From Sporosarcina sp. ZBG7A (GTDB lineage Bacteria > Bacillota > Bacilli > Bacillales_A > Planococcaceae), in assembly GCF_000813425.1 (NCBI RefSeq), contig NZ_JWIB01000022.1, forward strand, positions 1 through 51,609: a stretch of 51,609 nt of DNA, read 5' to 3'. The notes beneath the pieces are model-generated. The model saw only the letters and a list, made by a program, of their open reading frames with translations. It was not told where the DNA came from and ran no database searches. Below, piece after piece: positions 17,379 to 26,111 of this stretch (position 1 is its first letter; every line of letters starts with the position of its first letter). Both the position numbers and the translations under genes were made by a program.

Positions 17379-19106
17379 GTGACTGAAGTGATGGATAGAT
17401 ATCAGCAATGGTTAGGGCAGGAAGAGTTGCCAGTTGTACTTCGCGATGAATTGAATGCGATTGCGGATCATGAAAACGAGATTGCTGATCGGTTTTATCG
17501 GTGGCTGGAATTTGGGACAGGTGGTATGCGTGGTTTACTTGGAGCAGGTACAAACCGCATAAATCGATGTACGATTCGAAGAGTAGCCGAAGGGTTGGCC
17601 AGAATGATTGAAGAACATGGGCCAAGCGCAAAGCAACGGGGTGTCGCAATCGCTTATGATACGCGCTACCAGTCGAGAGAATTTGCGCTCGAGACAGCGA
17701 GTGTCCTTGGGGCGCATAACATCCGCTCATTTGTGTTCAACGAACCGAGGCCGACACCTGAACTGTCCTTTGCTGTCCGCGAATTGGATACATTCAGTGG
17801 TGTGGTCATTACCGCTAGTCATAATCCAAAAGAATACAACGGCTTCAAAGTATATGGAGAAGACGGGGGGCAACTGCCTCCTGAGAAAGCAGCTGCAATT
17901 GTAGATCATATGGATGCAATTGAAAATGTCTTCTCTATTGAAGCCCTGTCTGAAGCTGGATTAAAGGAAAATGGTTTGCTCACGTTCCTCACTGAAGGAA
18001 TGGATGAATCGTATCAGGAAAAATTGAAAGCCCTTCATTTAGGGGAGTTCCCTCGTGGTGAAGTGAAAATCGTCTATACGCCCATTCACGGAACCGGTAA
18101 CGTCCCGGTTCAACAAGCGTTGCGCAACTTTGGCTACGAACAAGTGACGATTGTTCCTGAACAAGAAAAACCAGATCCAGAATTCCCTACAGTGTCCTAT
18201 CCAAACCCGGAAGAAGAGGAGGCTTTCAAGCTTGCAATTCAACTTGGGGCAAGAGTAGATGCAGATTTATTACTCGCAACCGACCCTGACGCAGACCGTC
18301 TTGGTGTAGCAATCGCTTTGCCGACAAGTGGGTACGATCTACTGACAGGAAATCAGCTCGGTGCACTGCTGTTAAACTATTTGTTAGATCAGCGTCAACA
18401 AGCAGGAACGCTACCGGATAATGGGCTCCTGTTGAAAACGATTGTCACGTCGGAAATGGGACGTGCAATTGCGGCACAATACGGCGTAACTACAGAGGAT
18501 ACACTCACTGGTTTCAAGTATATTGCTGAGAAAATCGAAGAATATAACACATCAGGAGAATACGAATTTCTATTTGGTTATGAGGAAAGCTACGGATATT
18601 TAATAGAAGATTTCGTACGTGATAAAGATGCCGTACAAGCTGCGCTGCTCACAGCAGAAGCGGCTGCGTACTACAAAAGCCAAGGCAGTTCGTTACATGA
18701 ACAATTGCAAAAGCTTTATGCGAAAGTCGGTTATTACAGAGAATCCCTACAGTCAATCACGATTCCTGGCAAAGAAGGCGTGGCAACGATCGAAAAAGTG
18801 CTCACAACATTACGGAATACCCCACCTACAGAACTTGCAGGTATTGAAGTAGTAGCAATTGAAGACTATGAAACAGGCAAAATTCTATCAACAGACGGAA
18901 CAGAACAGCCAACAGGTCTACCAAAATCCAATGTGTTGAAATTCCGCCTTGCAGATGGGTCTTGGTGTTGCGCTAGACCGTCTGGCACGGAACCTAAATG
19001 CAAATTCTATATTGGAGTCCGTGGTAACAGTGGGATGGACGCCGTCAAAAAGTGTGAAGCGATTGAAGAAGCGATCTTGGCACTAGTCGAACCCCTATAT
19101 AAATAA
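17379..19106 (+). CDS. pgcA: Phospho-sugar mutase / alpha-phosphoglucomutase
   Basis: Interconverts glucose-6-phosphate and glucose-1-phosphate, feeding GalU. The protein has about 575 residues, close to Bacillus PgcA. Family landmarks in order are: FGTGGMRG near residue 47; the active-site serine in TASHNPKEYNG (about Ser147); the metal loop DPDADR (about 305); the sugar-binding loop GYEESYGY (about 395); and the phosphate-binding loop RPSGTEPK (about 535). AAAGGGGG is 8 nt before GTG 17379; ATG 17373 is in frame but only 2 nt from it, so GTG is preferred. It may also act on related hexosamine or mannose phosphates. It is transcribed alone, with its own promoter and a 19-bp terminator stem. 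Confidence 0.92.
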   Translation: MTEVMDRYQQWLGQEELPVVLRDELNAIADHENEIADRFYRWLEFGTGGMRGLLGAGTNRINRCTIRRVAEGLARMIEEHGPSAKQRGVAIAYDTRYQSREFALETASVLGAHNIRSFVFNEPRPTPELSFAVRELDTFSGVVITASHNPKEYNGFKVYGEDGGQLPPEKAAAIVDHMDAIENVFSIEALSEAGLKENGLLTFLTEGMDESYQEKLKALHLGEFPRGEVKIVYTPIHGTGNVPVQQALRNFGYEQVTIVPEQEKPDPEFPTVSYPNPEEEEAFKLAIQLGARVDADLLLATDPDADRLGVAIALPTSGYDLLTGNQLGALLLNYLLDQRQQAGTLPDNGLLLKTIVTSEMGRAIAAQYGVTTEDTLTGFKYIAEKIEEYNTSGEYEFLFGYEESYGYLIEDFVRDKDAVQAALLTAEAAAYYKSQGSSLHEQLQKLYAKVGYYRESLQSITIPGKEGVATIEKVLTTLRNTPPTELAGIEVVAIEDYETGKILSTDGTEQPTGLPKSNVLKFRLADGSWCCARPSGTEPKCKFYIGVRGNSGMDAVKKCEAIEEAILALVEPLYK

Positions 19107-19146
19107 TTGAAAGAAGACTGCGCATTGTGCGCAGTCTTCTTTCAAT
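19106..19146 (+). terminator. Terminator of pgcA
   Basis: A perfect 19-bp stem (19106-19124 with 19128-19146) and a 3-nt TTG loop. The right arm contains a CTTCTTTC T-rich tail. Confidence 0.85.
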
Positions 19147-19268
19147 CTATCAATTAAACTATTCAAACCAGTTTCTATTCAAGAAGAAATATTGTATAGT
19201 AATCTACGAAACAATTTTGTGAAAAAAGTAATGTTGTTGGAATATTTATGATGCAAACGTAATGTTTA

Positions 19269-19333
19269 CCACTACTATTCTAGTGGGTATTAACATACAA
19301 TAGAATTCTATTCTACTTACTATTGAATAGAAT
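19269..19333 (+). promoter_or_regulatory. Hairpins in the S-layer gene leader
   Basis: Two potential RNA hairpins lie in the 258-bp region before the S-layer-like gene: CCACT/AGTGG (19269-19273, 19282-19286) and ATTCTATTC/GAATAGAAT (19305-19313, 19325-19333). The second overlaps a 14-bp perfect DNA palindrome, AATAGAATTCTATT (19299-19312). Structured leaders that stabilise mRNA are known for S-layer genes; applying that here is inference. I could not place the promoter with confidence. Confidence 0.5.
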
Positions 19334-19364
19334 CTAATTTTTGGTTTGAGAGGAAGATTTATTA

Positions 19365-21869
19365 ATGAAAAAGTCTAATAATTACTCTAAATTTGTTGCG
19401 ACAGCAGCTACCGCTACACTCGTTGCAACTGCAGTCGTACCAGCAGCATCCGCAAAGGAAATGAAATTTACAGACGTCGGCGATCGTTACGCAGATGCTG
19501 TCAACTATTTAATAGAAAACAATATTACACAAGGGATTTCTGATTCGAAATTCGGTACACAATTAAACATTAAGCGTGTAGACGTTGCAGTCCTCATCGC
19601 TAAAGCGACTCTAACTGAAGATGAAATCAATAACGCACCTGCTTCAACATTTGGTGATGTGCCAGCACGCGCGACTAAATACGTAAGCGCATTGAAAGCA
19701 AAAGGCATTATCAACGGTAAAACAGATACATCATTCGGGTCTGACCTTTCAATTACACGCGGTGAAGCGGCAATCATGCTTTCTAAAGCTTACGAGATTG
19801 AAGGCGACACAGCGAACGTGAAATTCGGCGATGTAGGCACTCGCTACAAAGAAGCAGTTGCAGCTCTTGTTGACAACAAAATTACAACAGGTAAGACAGA
19901 TACTAGTTTCGGAACTGGGCTATCTATTACTCGCGGTGAGCTAGCAATCTTCTTACACAGACTAGAAACACTTGACGCTACTCCAGCTCCAGAATACAAG
20001 GTTGATAGCGTAGAAGGCATCAACGGAACACAGGTTGAAGTGAAATTCACGGATGCCGTCAACCCAACAAGCTTGTTCAAAGACGGCAAAATGGGCGAGT
20101 TTAAAGAAGGCGTCTTCAAGATGTCTAAAGTAGGAAGTGCTGCTGAAGCAGCTACTGGTACACTTTCAAAAGACGGTAAAACATTGACGGTCACAACGAA
20201 AAATATTGTGGAAGGCGATTACACAGTCGTTATTGATAAAGTGAAATCAGCAGATAACAAAGCAATTGAAAAGTTTTCTAAAGTAGTAACAATCGCTGCA
20301 GACAAAACTGCACCAAAAGTTCTTACAACTGAAAAAGTGAACGCTTCCCAATACAAGGTGAAATTCTCTGAGCCAATGCAAACATTAGGTTCAATTTCAT
20401 ACAAAGATGAAGATGGAAAAACAGTCGATGGTGTAGTAACTGAATTTGAAGAAGGCGATTCAGAGGTCCTATTCAAACTTCCAGCAAGCGTTGAAGCTGG
20501 CAAATCTGTAAAAGTGCAAATGGTTGCGGCGAAAGATATGTCAGGTAATCTGATTTCACCAAACCCGACTGAATTTACATTGACAAAGGGTCAAAAGGAT
20601 GGACAAGCACCTACAGTGAATACGGTTGAACAGACAAGTGCAAACCAATTCGCTGTAACGTTCTCTGAAGAATTGTTAGAGAAACCATCTGTAACAGTAG
20701 GTGGAGTTGCAGCAACTAAAGTTGAAGTGAATCCGGAAAACCCACTTCAATATGTAGTGACTACAGAAGGTAACCTTACAACTGCACAAACGGTAGTAGT
20801 GGACGGCTATACTGATTTGAGCGGAGAAGCGGGTAAAAAGTATTCAAAAGTTGTGACATTCTCTCAAGATATAGAAGCACCCGAAGTGACAGCTACTAAC
20901 GTTGTAGCAGATGCTGAAAACTTGCAGCAATACGTAGAGTTCACGTTTGATAAGGACGTTAACCTAGATAACGCAACGGTATCTGCTGAAGGTAAATATG
21001 TTAAAGACTATATCACTACATCAGGATTGAAATTGGCTGCCAAGTCAGTAGCTTATAAAGAAGAAGGAAACAAAAAGGTAGTGCGTGTTGCATTGAAAGA
21101 CTTGCTCAACGGCAAAGATATTGAAGGTGCAGCATATGACTTAACGTATACTTTGTCAGGTATTAAATCTGTTGCGAACGTTGACTTGAAAGAAACAACA
21201 GGTGCTTTGAAATTCACTCGCGTCGCTGACGGTACACCTGAAAATACTAAAGTAGTTGCTGTTAAAACTGCAGAACAGGATACTGAAGACAATAATAAAG
21301 TCATTGTTACATTTGACCAAGCGGTAGAAGGATCAACTGCAGTCGATAAAGCAAATTATTCAATCAACGGGGCTACAATCGATAGCGTTACATTACTTCC
21401 GGTTGCTAAAAATAAAACACAGCAAGCTGTATTGAACTTGACTCCGGGATCAAATAACTTTAATGGCGTGCGCGCAATGACAATTCAAAACGTCAAGGCA
21501 CTGGGCTCAACTAAAACGATGGCAGCTTGGAATGGTACGATTGACTTGAATGAGAATATCGCACCTACAGTCAAGACTGCTGAATTGACGGACACGAAAG
21601 AGGTCACATTGACGTTCTCTGAAGCTGTAACAGGTGGAGAAGCTCTCGATTTTGAGGTTCTTGTTGATGGCAAGCCCATGACAACCGCCCTAAAAGTGAA
21701 TGCTGCAGTGAATAACGATACAAATGAAGCAGTCATTGCACTTAATGAGGCGCTCACAACTGAGCAAATCAATAAAGGCATTACATTGAAGCCAGTTGAC
21801 ACAATGGACATCAAAGACAAAAAAGGCAACATGCTTTCTGTACCAACGAACATTACAGTTACAAAATAA
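19365..21869 (+). CDS. S-layer-like protein with three SLH and Big-type domains
   Basis: An 834-residue exported protein that best fits the main S-layer protein or a close relative. The signal peptide is about 1-30 (MKKSNNYSKFVATAA... ending ASAKE). Three SLH repeats lie at about 33-75, 93-137 and 150-195 with motifs KRVD, TRGE and TRGE. After a short linker the rest (about 205-834) is built of repeated beta-sandwich modules with FSE(P/A) and VTFSE-like strands, each about 100 residues and similar to Big/Ig-like domains. Composition is rich in Lys, Val, Thr and Ala and has no Cys, as usual for S-layer proteins. A long leader with hairpins and a strong terminator suit a highly expressed gene. 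The signal peptide and SLH order resemble Lysinibacillus/Sporosarcina S-layer proteins. Confidence 0.85.
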   Translation: MKKSNNYSKFVATAATATLVATAVVPAASAKEMKFTDVGDRYADAVNYLIENNITQGISDSKFGTQLNIKRVDVAVLIAKATLTEDEINNAPASTFGDVPARATKYVSALKAKGIINGKTDTSFGSDLSITRGEAAIMLSKAYEIEGDTANVKFGDVGTRYKEAVAALVDNKITTGKTDTSFGTGLSITRGELAIFLHRLETLDATPAPEYKVDSVEGINGTQVEVKFTDAVNPTSLFKDGKMGEFKEGVFKMSKVGSAAEAATGTLSKDGKTLTVTTKNIVEGDYTVVIDKVKSADNKAIEKFSKVVTIAADKTAPKVLTTEKVNASQYKVKFSEPMQTLGSISYKDEDGKTVDGVVTEFEEGDSEVLFKLPASVEAGKSVKVQMVAAKDMSGNLISPNPTEFTLTKGQKDGQAPTVNTVEQTSANQFAVTFSEELLEKPSVTVGGVAATKVEVNPENPLQYVVTTEGNLTTAQTVVVDGYTDLSGEAGKKYSKVVTFSQDIEAPEVTATNVVADAENLQQYVEFTFDKDVNLDNATVSAEGKYVKDYITTSGLKLAAKSVAYKEEGNKKVVRVALKDLLNGKDIEGAAYDLTYTLSGIKSVANVDLKETTGALKFTRVADGTPENTKVVAVKTAEQDTEDNNKVIVTFDQAVEGSTAVDKANYSINGATIDSVTLLPVAKNKTQQAVLNLTPGSNNFNGVRAMTIQNVKALGSTKTMAAWNGTIDLNENIAPTVKTAELTDTKEVTLTFSEAVTGGEALDFEVLVDGKPMTTALKVNAAVNNDTNEAVIALNEALTTEQINKGITLKPVDTMDIKDKKGNMLSVPTNITVTK

Positions 21870-21876
21870 GATGAAT

Positions 21877-21914
21877 TTGAAAAGGCTCTCCGCAAAAGCG
21901 GAGAGCCTTTTCAA
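21877..21914. terminator. Bidirectional terminator after S-layer-like gene
   Basis: A 17-bp perfect stem (21877-21893 with 21898-21914), loop AAAA, core AAGGCTCTCCGC. It is flanked by A/T on both sides and serves the convergent S-layer-like and YflT-type genes. Confidence 0.92.
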
Positions 21915-21935
21915 TCTTTAAATTTAATTCTATGA

Positions 21936-22424
21936 TCAGTACTTAGGGTGAATATCCCGCAAATCCACATTTCGTCCCTCAGCACGGACGTCCCGCTCCA
22001 GCATTTTATTACTCTCAGGAATATTGAAACCACCCATGTCCTTCTTCTCAGTCACTGCAGAAGTCAGGTCTCCTTTATCATGATCAGATGCATCCCAAAA
22101 ATCTCCTTTATCTACATACAATAAAAATGCACCGTTCTCGACAGCAGCTAAATAGCGGTCTGCTTCGTCTTCTGTCAAGTCCATCTCAGTCAACGCTTTT
22201 CGTGCAGGTTGTTCATCGGACAAGAATGACGTAAATCGGTCCCACCAGGATGCATCCGCTTTTTGAATTTCGGCGTCTGTTCTGCCGCGGACAATCGAAA
22301 CGTCTTCTTTATCCTTCGTAACTACATACATATTGTCTTCTGCAATTCCGTTTTTGTGCAGTTCATAAATCTTCTCCAACAATTCATTTTCACTATGGAA
22401 AACACCAGCAAATTCTCGATTCAT
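21936..22424 (-). CDS. YflT-type general stress protein
   Basis: A 162-residue soluble protein with the general-stress (GSP17M/YflT) domain in its first 110 residues: REFAGVFHSENELLEKIYELHKNGI at the start (read as consecutive blocks), then SWWDRFTSFL, and VENGAFLLYVD near 95-105. A hydrophilic tail follows. In Bacillus such proteins belong to the sigma-B regulon, but their biochemical role is not known. ATG 22424 is preceded by GGAGGAGAT. A sigma-B-like promoter is visible upstream, which supports stress control. Confidence 0.82.
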   Translation of the reverse strand: MNREFAGVFHSENELLEKIYELHKNGIAEDNMYVVTKDKEDVSIVRGRTDAEIQKADASWWDRFTSFLSDEQPARKALTEMDLTEDEADRYLAAVENGAFLLYVDKGDFWDASDHDKGDLTSAVTEKKDMGGFNIPESNKMLERDVRAEGRNVDLRDIHPKY

Positions 22425-22480
22425 CTTGTATCTCCTCCATTCGGATTAGGGTAGTGAGATTAGTTAGCTTTGTTAATAAG

Positions 22481-22505
22481 ATACCCCTTCACCTTAACCC
22501 GAAAC
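22481..22505 (-). promoter_or_regulatory. Sigma-B-like promoter of stress gene
   Basis: On the minus strand GTTTCG (22505-22500), a 13-nt spacer and GGGTAT (22486-22481) match the sigma-B pattern GTTTaa-N12-15-GGGTAt well. It lies 57 bp upstream of the YflT-type gene. Confidence 0.7.
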
Positions 22506-22577
22506 TAGGAGAGTTACCGAAACTTTGTTAAATCGTCTGGAAAACCAGTTTACTAAAGAAAGTCTGACTTGTATGTT

Positions 22578-22802
22578 TTACAGCTCATCTGAGAGTTTAT
22601 CGCGATGATACTCTGAAAATTGAATAACACGGACGTTTGCAGTGTTCAGTTCATGATAAATTTCCCGACTATCCCAAAACGAAATGGTGCGATCCCGTTC
22701 GCTTGCGAGTAACGCGATAACTTCGTCTGCATTTTCGAAGTGCACAAATCTTCGAATATAGTGTTCTTCGTCGAAGAAATAAGTGATTTTGAATTCTTTC
22801 AT
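22578..22802 (-). CDS. Small hypothetical protein (74 aa)
   Basis: A 74-residue acidic protein starting MKEFKITYFFDEEHYIRRFV and ending HRDKLSDEL. ATG 22802 has AAAGGATG upstream at usable spacing. Alternating hydrophobic and charged residues suggest a small alpha/beta fold with an N-terminal beta strand. There is no signal peptide or membrane segment and no family I recognise. It stands alone between the sigma-B-like promoter region and the VanZ gene terminator. Confidence 0.6.
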   Translation of the reverse strand: MKEFKITYFFDEEHYIRRFVHFENADEVIALLASERDRTISFWDSREIYHELNTANVRVIQFSEYHRDKLSDEL

Positions 22803-22831
22803 GGAATCATCCTTTCAAATTTAAAAATGAA

Positions 22832-22867
22832 AAACGGGCAGCCTCAATGGATGCAGGCTGCCCGTTT
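22832..22867 (-). terminator. Terminator of VanZ gene
   Basis: AAACGGGCAGCCT (22832-22844) pairs with AGGCTGCCCGTTT (22855-22867), followed on the minus strand by a T-rich run. The 74-aa gene begins just beyond it. Confidence 0.85.
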
Positions 22868-22870
22868 CGT

Positions 22871-23362
22871 TCAGCCCATAGTCCGCGTTTTGCGTGATTT
22901 GGAACGAAAAAGTCTGAAAAGTTGAATGATGAATAAAAATACGAGTGCTCCCGACATATCGAGCAGGACGTCTTGCCAAGTTGCTGTACGTCCGCCTGTG
23001 ATCGATTGATGGAATTCATCAGCCGAGGCTGCGAGAAATGTAAGGAATGCAGCCAGGAAGAAACGGAGTCTCATTTTCGGTAAGAGCCAATAGAATACTG
23101 CGGCGAGTGCACCGAATGTGAAGAAGTGAGCGCTTTTCCGTGCTAGAAATTCGATGAAGTAGTAATAGCCACGTTCGTGGACTGAGATGGTTTTCCCCCA
23201 GTATGGGATCTGCAGTTTAGATAACGGTTGTTCGAGCGGCTGGTTAGGCAGCAGTTGTTGCAGTTTCGGAACAATCGTTTGTTGTTCGTATGTTTGACTG
23301 GAGGAGATGAAGAGCCCTGCGATAATGCCAATGAGTAGTACAACGACGACTAGTTTTTTCAT
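22871..23362 (-). CDS. VanZ family membrane protein
   Basis: A 163-residue membrane protein of the VanZ family (VanZ itself gives low-level teicoplanin resistance; most members have unknown roles). There is an N-terminal membrane segment (about 4-22), an outer loop of about 60 residues, then three helices. Conserved family motifs are RKSAHFFTFGALA (about 75-87) and DEFHQSITGGRTATWQDVLLD (about 112-132, given here as a 21-position block of which DEFHQ and DVLLD are key). ATG 23362 is the only sensible start, although no strong ribosome binding site is seen. A possible link to wall-polymer handling is suggested only by the neighbourhood. Confidence 0.8.
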   Translation of the reverse strand: MKKLVVVVLLIGIIAGLFISSSQTYEQQTIVPKLQQLLPNQPLEQPLSKLQIPYWGKTISVHERGYYYFIEFLARKSAHFFTFGALAAVFYWLLPKMRLRFFLAAFLTFLAASADEFHQSITGGRTATWQDVLLDMSGALVFLFIIQLFRLFRSKSRKTRTMG

Positions 23363-23410
23363 GGTGCGAGTATAACATATTTTGGGCGGTTGTGCAGGGG
23401 GAAACTGGTG

Positions 23411-23880
23411 TGAGACCGCTTGGCGCTGGAGGATGCCTTTCGCAAAGAGCCAAGGAAGTGCGTCTTGTCTCTTTACTTCGGCGACCTCAGTATACGCCTG
23501 CGCTGTGGTTTTCGTTGAATCGGGATAGATAGAGTTTACTGCTGAATAAGGGAGAGTGGAGTGAGACCGCTTGGCGCTGGAGGGTGCCTTTCGTAAAGAG
23601 CCAAGGAAGTGCGTCTTGTCTCTTTACTTCGGCGACCTCAGCAGACGCCTGCGCTGTGGTTTTTGTTGAATCGGGATAGATAGAGTTTACTACTGAATAA
23701 GGGAGAGTGGAGTGAGACCGCTTGGCGCTGGAGGATGCCTTTCGTAAAGAGCCAAGGAAGGTCGCTTGTCTCTTTGCTTCGGCGACCTCGGCAGTCGCCT
23801 GCGCTGTGGTTTTCGTTGAATCAGGAAAAGATAGAGTTTACTGGTGAATAAGGGGAGTGGAGTGAGACTGTTTGCGCTGG
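23411..23880. repeat. 151-bp tandem repeat array, three copies plus remnant
   Basis: TGAGACCGCTTGGCGCTGG begins units at 23411, 23562 and 23713 (151-bp spacing). A diverged remnant starts at 23863. Each unit contains GTAAAGAG...CTCTTTAC, able to form an 8-bp stem; copy 1 has C and copy 3 has G at the variable position. Each also has CTTCGGCGACCTC and CGCCTGCGCTGTGG. The array lies in the divergent gap between the VanZ and acyltransferase genes. Short open frames reading through it are repeat-made and not genes. Confidence 0.9.
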
Positions 23881-24005
23881 ATATCCTCCTGAAGAGGGGA
23901 ATTCGGGTAATTATCGGGTAGACTGAGCGATGTTGCAAACACATAGAGGGGGGAGTGCCTACAAGTTACAATGGACTAGGATATTAAAATGAATATAAGC
24001 CATTT

Positions 24006-24072
24006 CCGTTGTACGAAGTCGAAGGAAGCCTAAGTTTCGATGCGTCCGCTTGCAACGTAGCGTAATACCGTC
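24006..24072. repeat. Dispersed structured repeat, short copy 3
   Basis: An internally deleted relative of 29792-29934: CCGTTGTACGAAGTCGAAGG at the left, GCGTCCGC(T/C)TGCAACG near the right and ACCGTC at the end. The rest of 23881-24191 shows nothing else that I can name. Confidence 0.6.
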
Positions 24073-24191
24073 GCTGATGCGGGTACCTACTATTACAGAG
24101 AGCTTACAATTTGCATAACCAAGTTAGCATCGGTAGAAGAAGGGGAATAAGAGAGGGAACATCTACATAACGAGTGAAATGAGGGACTACT

Positions 24192-25217
24192 ATGAAACGG
24201 CTTGTCTATATGGATTGGCTCCGCATTATTGCGGCACTTGCGGTTGTGACGATCCACGTTTCGGCGGGGGTTGTGACAGATGACGCGCAAGACTATAAAA
24301 GTCCATGGATGGCAGGCAACTTTTATGAATCCATTTCAAGATGGGCGGTACCGATGTTTGTCATGATTAGCGGAGCGCTCATGCTCAGCAGTACACGGGA
24401 AATCACAATATTGTCGTTTTTGAAGAAGAAGTTAGCGAAAATCCTGATTCCGCTGTTTGCATGGAGTGTCATTTATTATGCGAACCAAGTACGAAAAGAT
24501 GAAATAACGTTTTCCGTTGCTGACTTCATCAAACGATTTGCGACTGATGACATCATGTATCACCTATGGTTTCTCTATATGATCGCAGGATTGTATATCA
24601 TTACACCCCTTCTGAAAATACTGATTCAGCACGCTAAGCGTAAAGACATTGAGTATTTTTTAATACTTTGGCTTTTCACATCGGTCTTTTCTAATTGGCT
24701 GGAATACTTCGTAGGCTATAGTTTCGAAATCGAATTATTCTTCGTGACCCATTACATAGGTTATTACGTGCTAGGATACTATTTATTTACGTTTGATTTC
24801 CATACTAAGTGGAGAATCCTTATGTATATAGGGGGCATTGCAGGCTTCGTCACTACATTTTTCATGACTTATCACGAGTCGTTGAAAATCGACGAACCAC
24901 TCGAACAGTTTTGGTACGACGAACACTCACCAAATGTATTGATTATGGTGATTGCGCTGTTTATGCTGTTTAAATCAACGAAAATTGGTACACTCAAGGT
25001 GCCTTGGATCGGAACTGTCATCAGCCATGCGAGCTTCGGAATCTACCTGATCCATATACTGGTTATGCAAACACTTTACGAAAAATTCGATTTTGTATGG
25101 TTCAATGTACACCCTTTAATCGGAATTCCTTATAAAGTCGTGTTAGTGGTTACAATTAGCACCACTATTGTGTTTGGCATAAAAAAAGTACCGGTGTTGT
25201 GCAAGATAATTCCGTGA
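24192..25217 (+). CDS. Acyltransferase-3 family membrane protein
   Basis: A 341-residue integral membrane acyltransferase (acyltransferase-3 / WecH-YiaH type) that usually O-acetylates surface sugars or polymers. About ten hydrophobic helices are seen. The N-terminus has MDWLRIIAALAVVTIHVSAG, in which Arg of WLRI and His of TIHV are the conserved pair of the family. ISGALML at about 60-66 and YLIHILVMQ near 280 are also typical. It starts at ATG 24192 with a weak GAGGGA upstream. It stands apart from the polysaccharide locus, so the acceptor may be teichoic acid or another wall glycan. Confidence 0.83.
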   Translation: MKRLVYMDWLRIIAALAVVTIHVSAGVVTDDAQDYKSPWMAGNFYESISRWAVPMFVMISGALMLSSTREITILSFLKKKLAKILIPLFAWSVIYYANQVRKDEITFSVADFIKRFATDDIMYHLWFLYMIAGLYIITPLLKILIQHAKRKDIEYFLILWLFTSVFSNWLEYFVGYSFEIELFFVTHYIGYYVLGYYLFTFDFHTKWRILMYIGGIAGFVTTFFMTYHESLKIDEPLEQFWYDEHSPNVLIMVIALFMLFKSTKIGTLKVPWIGTVISHASFGIYLIHILVMQTLYEKFDFVWFNVHPLIGIPYKVVLVVTISTTIVFGIKKVPVLCKIIP

Positions 25218-25317
25218 AAAATGAGTGGCGCAATAAATGGAATTTAAACTAATCTCCCATAATTCGTCAAAATCTGATAAACTAATCACAATAACTACTT
25301 AGTTTAAGGGGATGTCT

Positions 25318-26061
25318 ATGAACAAAAAACTGAAAATTTTCTTCATTTTGGCGGCTATTATCATTATTGTAGGTGCTTCGTATATTTTATATGAATTTAA
25401 ATTCAAAACGTATGATGTCGCAGACGACCAAGTGGATGAAATCATTGAAGAACCTTACCAACTTGACCTGCCAGACGGAACGTCGGTTGAACAGCATAAT
25501 CAGAATGACAGTAATTCTTCCCAATCTGAATCAGGAGGAAACGCTGTAAATGGCAAAGGTGGTTCAACAGAAACGTCCGGTAAAGTTACAGTTTCTAAAA
25601 ATCTTGGAGCTACTTCTACGGAGAAGAATCCATCTGCAACTGCAGGAAATAATGGAGTTGGCCAAAGCAATTCATCTGCCGGGAACAGCGGCAAGCCGCA
25701 AACGGATGGAAATGTTTCTGTCGCGTCCATCAAAGGAAAATACAAACCTACACTTGAAAGCCTTGAAAATCAGGCTGCAGGTAGGTTGAACTCACTCATA
25801 GGACGTGCAAAGGGTGAATACGCAGAGAAAAGTAAAACTGGTGATGTAAGTTATGGATATTTCTATAACAAGTATATGGGCGCTGCGAAGTCGATGGAAG
25901 CACAGACGGATGGCGCGTTTAACAGTGTGATGAATGCACTTGAAAACGAACTGAAGGCGAATGGATACGACAAGTCTTATGCGAAAAGTTTCCGTACGGA
26001 TTACGAAGCACGGAAAAAGAGCCTGCAAACTGAATTGATGAACAAAGCGCTAGGTCGATAA
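25318..26061 (+). CDS. Membrane-anchored Ser/Asn/Gly-rich protein, hypothetical
   Basis: A 247-residue protein with one N-terminal membrane helix (about 6-27) and most of the chain outside. Residues 30-60 are acidic. About 60-140 is a low-complexity Ser/Asn/Gly/Thr linker. The C-terminal 105 residues are helical and charged with regular hydrophobics (LENQAAGRLNSLIGRAKGEY..., a likely helical bundle or coiled coil). ATG 25318 is used because AAGGGG lies 6 nt upstream; an ATG at 25312 touches that site. No family is recognised. A tethered surface protein whose C-terminal bundle reaches through the wall is the simplest reading. Confidence 0.7.
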   Translation: MNKKLKIFFILAAIIIIVGASYILYEFKFKTYDVADDQVDEIIEEPYQLDLPDGTSVEQHNQNDSNSSQSESGGNAVNGKGGSTETSGKVTVSKNLGATSTEKNPSATAGNNGVGQSNSSAGNSGKPQTDGNVSVASIKGKYKPTLESLENQAAGRLNSLIGRAKGEYAEKSKTGDVSYGYFYNKYMGAAKSMEAQTDGAFNSVMNALENELKANGYDKSYAKSFRTDYEARKKSLQTELMNKALGR

Positions 26062-26067
26062 TATACA

Positions 26068-26100
26068 AAAAGCCCGTTGCCAACTAGGCAACGGGCTTTT
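26068..26100. terminator. Bidirectional terminator
   Basis: AAAAGCCCGTTGCC (26068-26081) pairs with GGCAACGGGCTTTT (26087-26100), loop AACTA. It is shared by the convergent hypothetical and SLH genes. Confidence 0.92.
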
Positions 26101-26111
26101 CTGAATAAGAA

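Noticed and set aside
23244..23944. Minus-strand open frames in the 151-bp repeats
   Set aside because: The repeated peptide ERHPPAPSGLTP follows from the DNA repeat itself, with no starts or ribosome binding sites.
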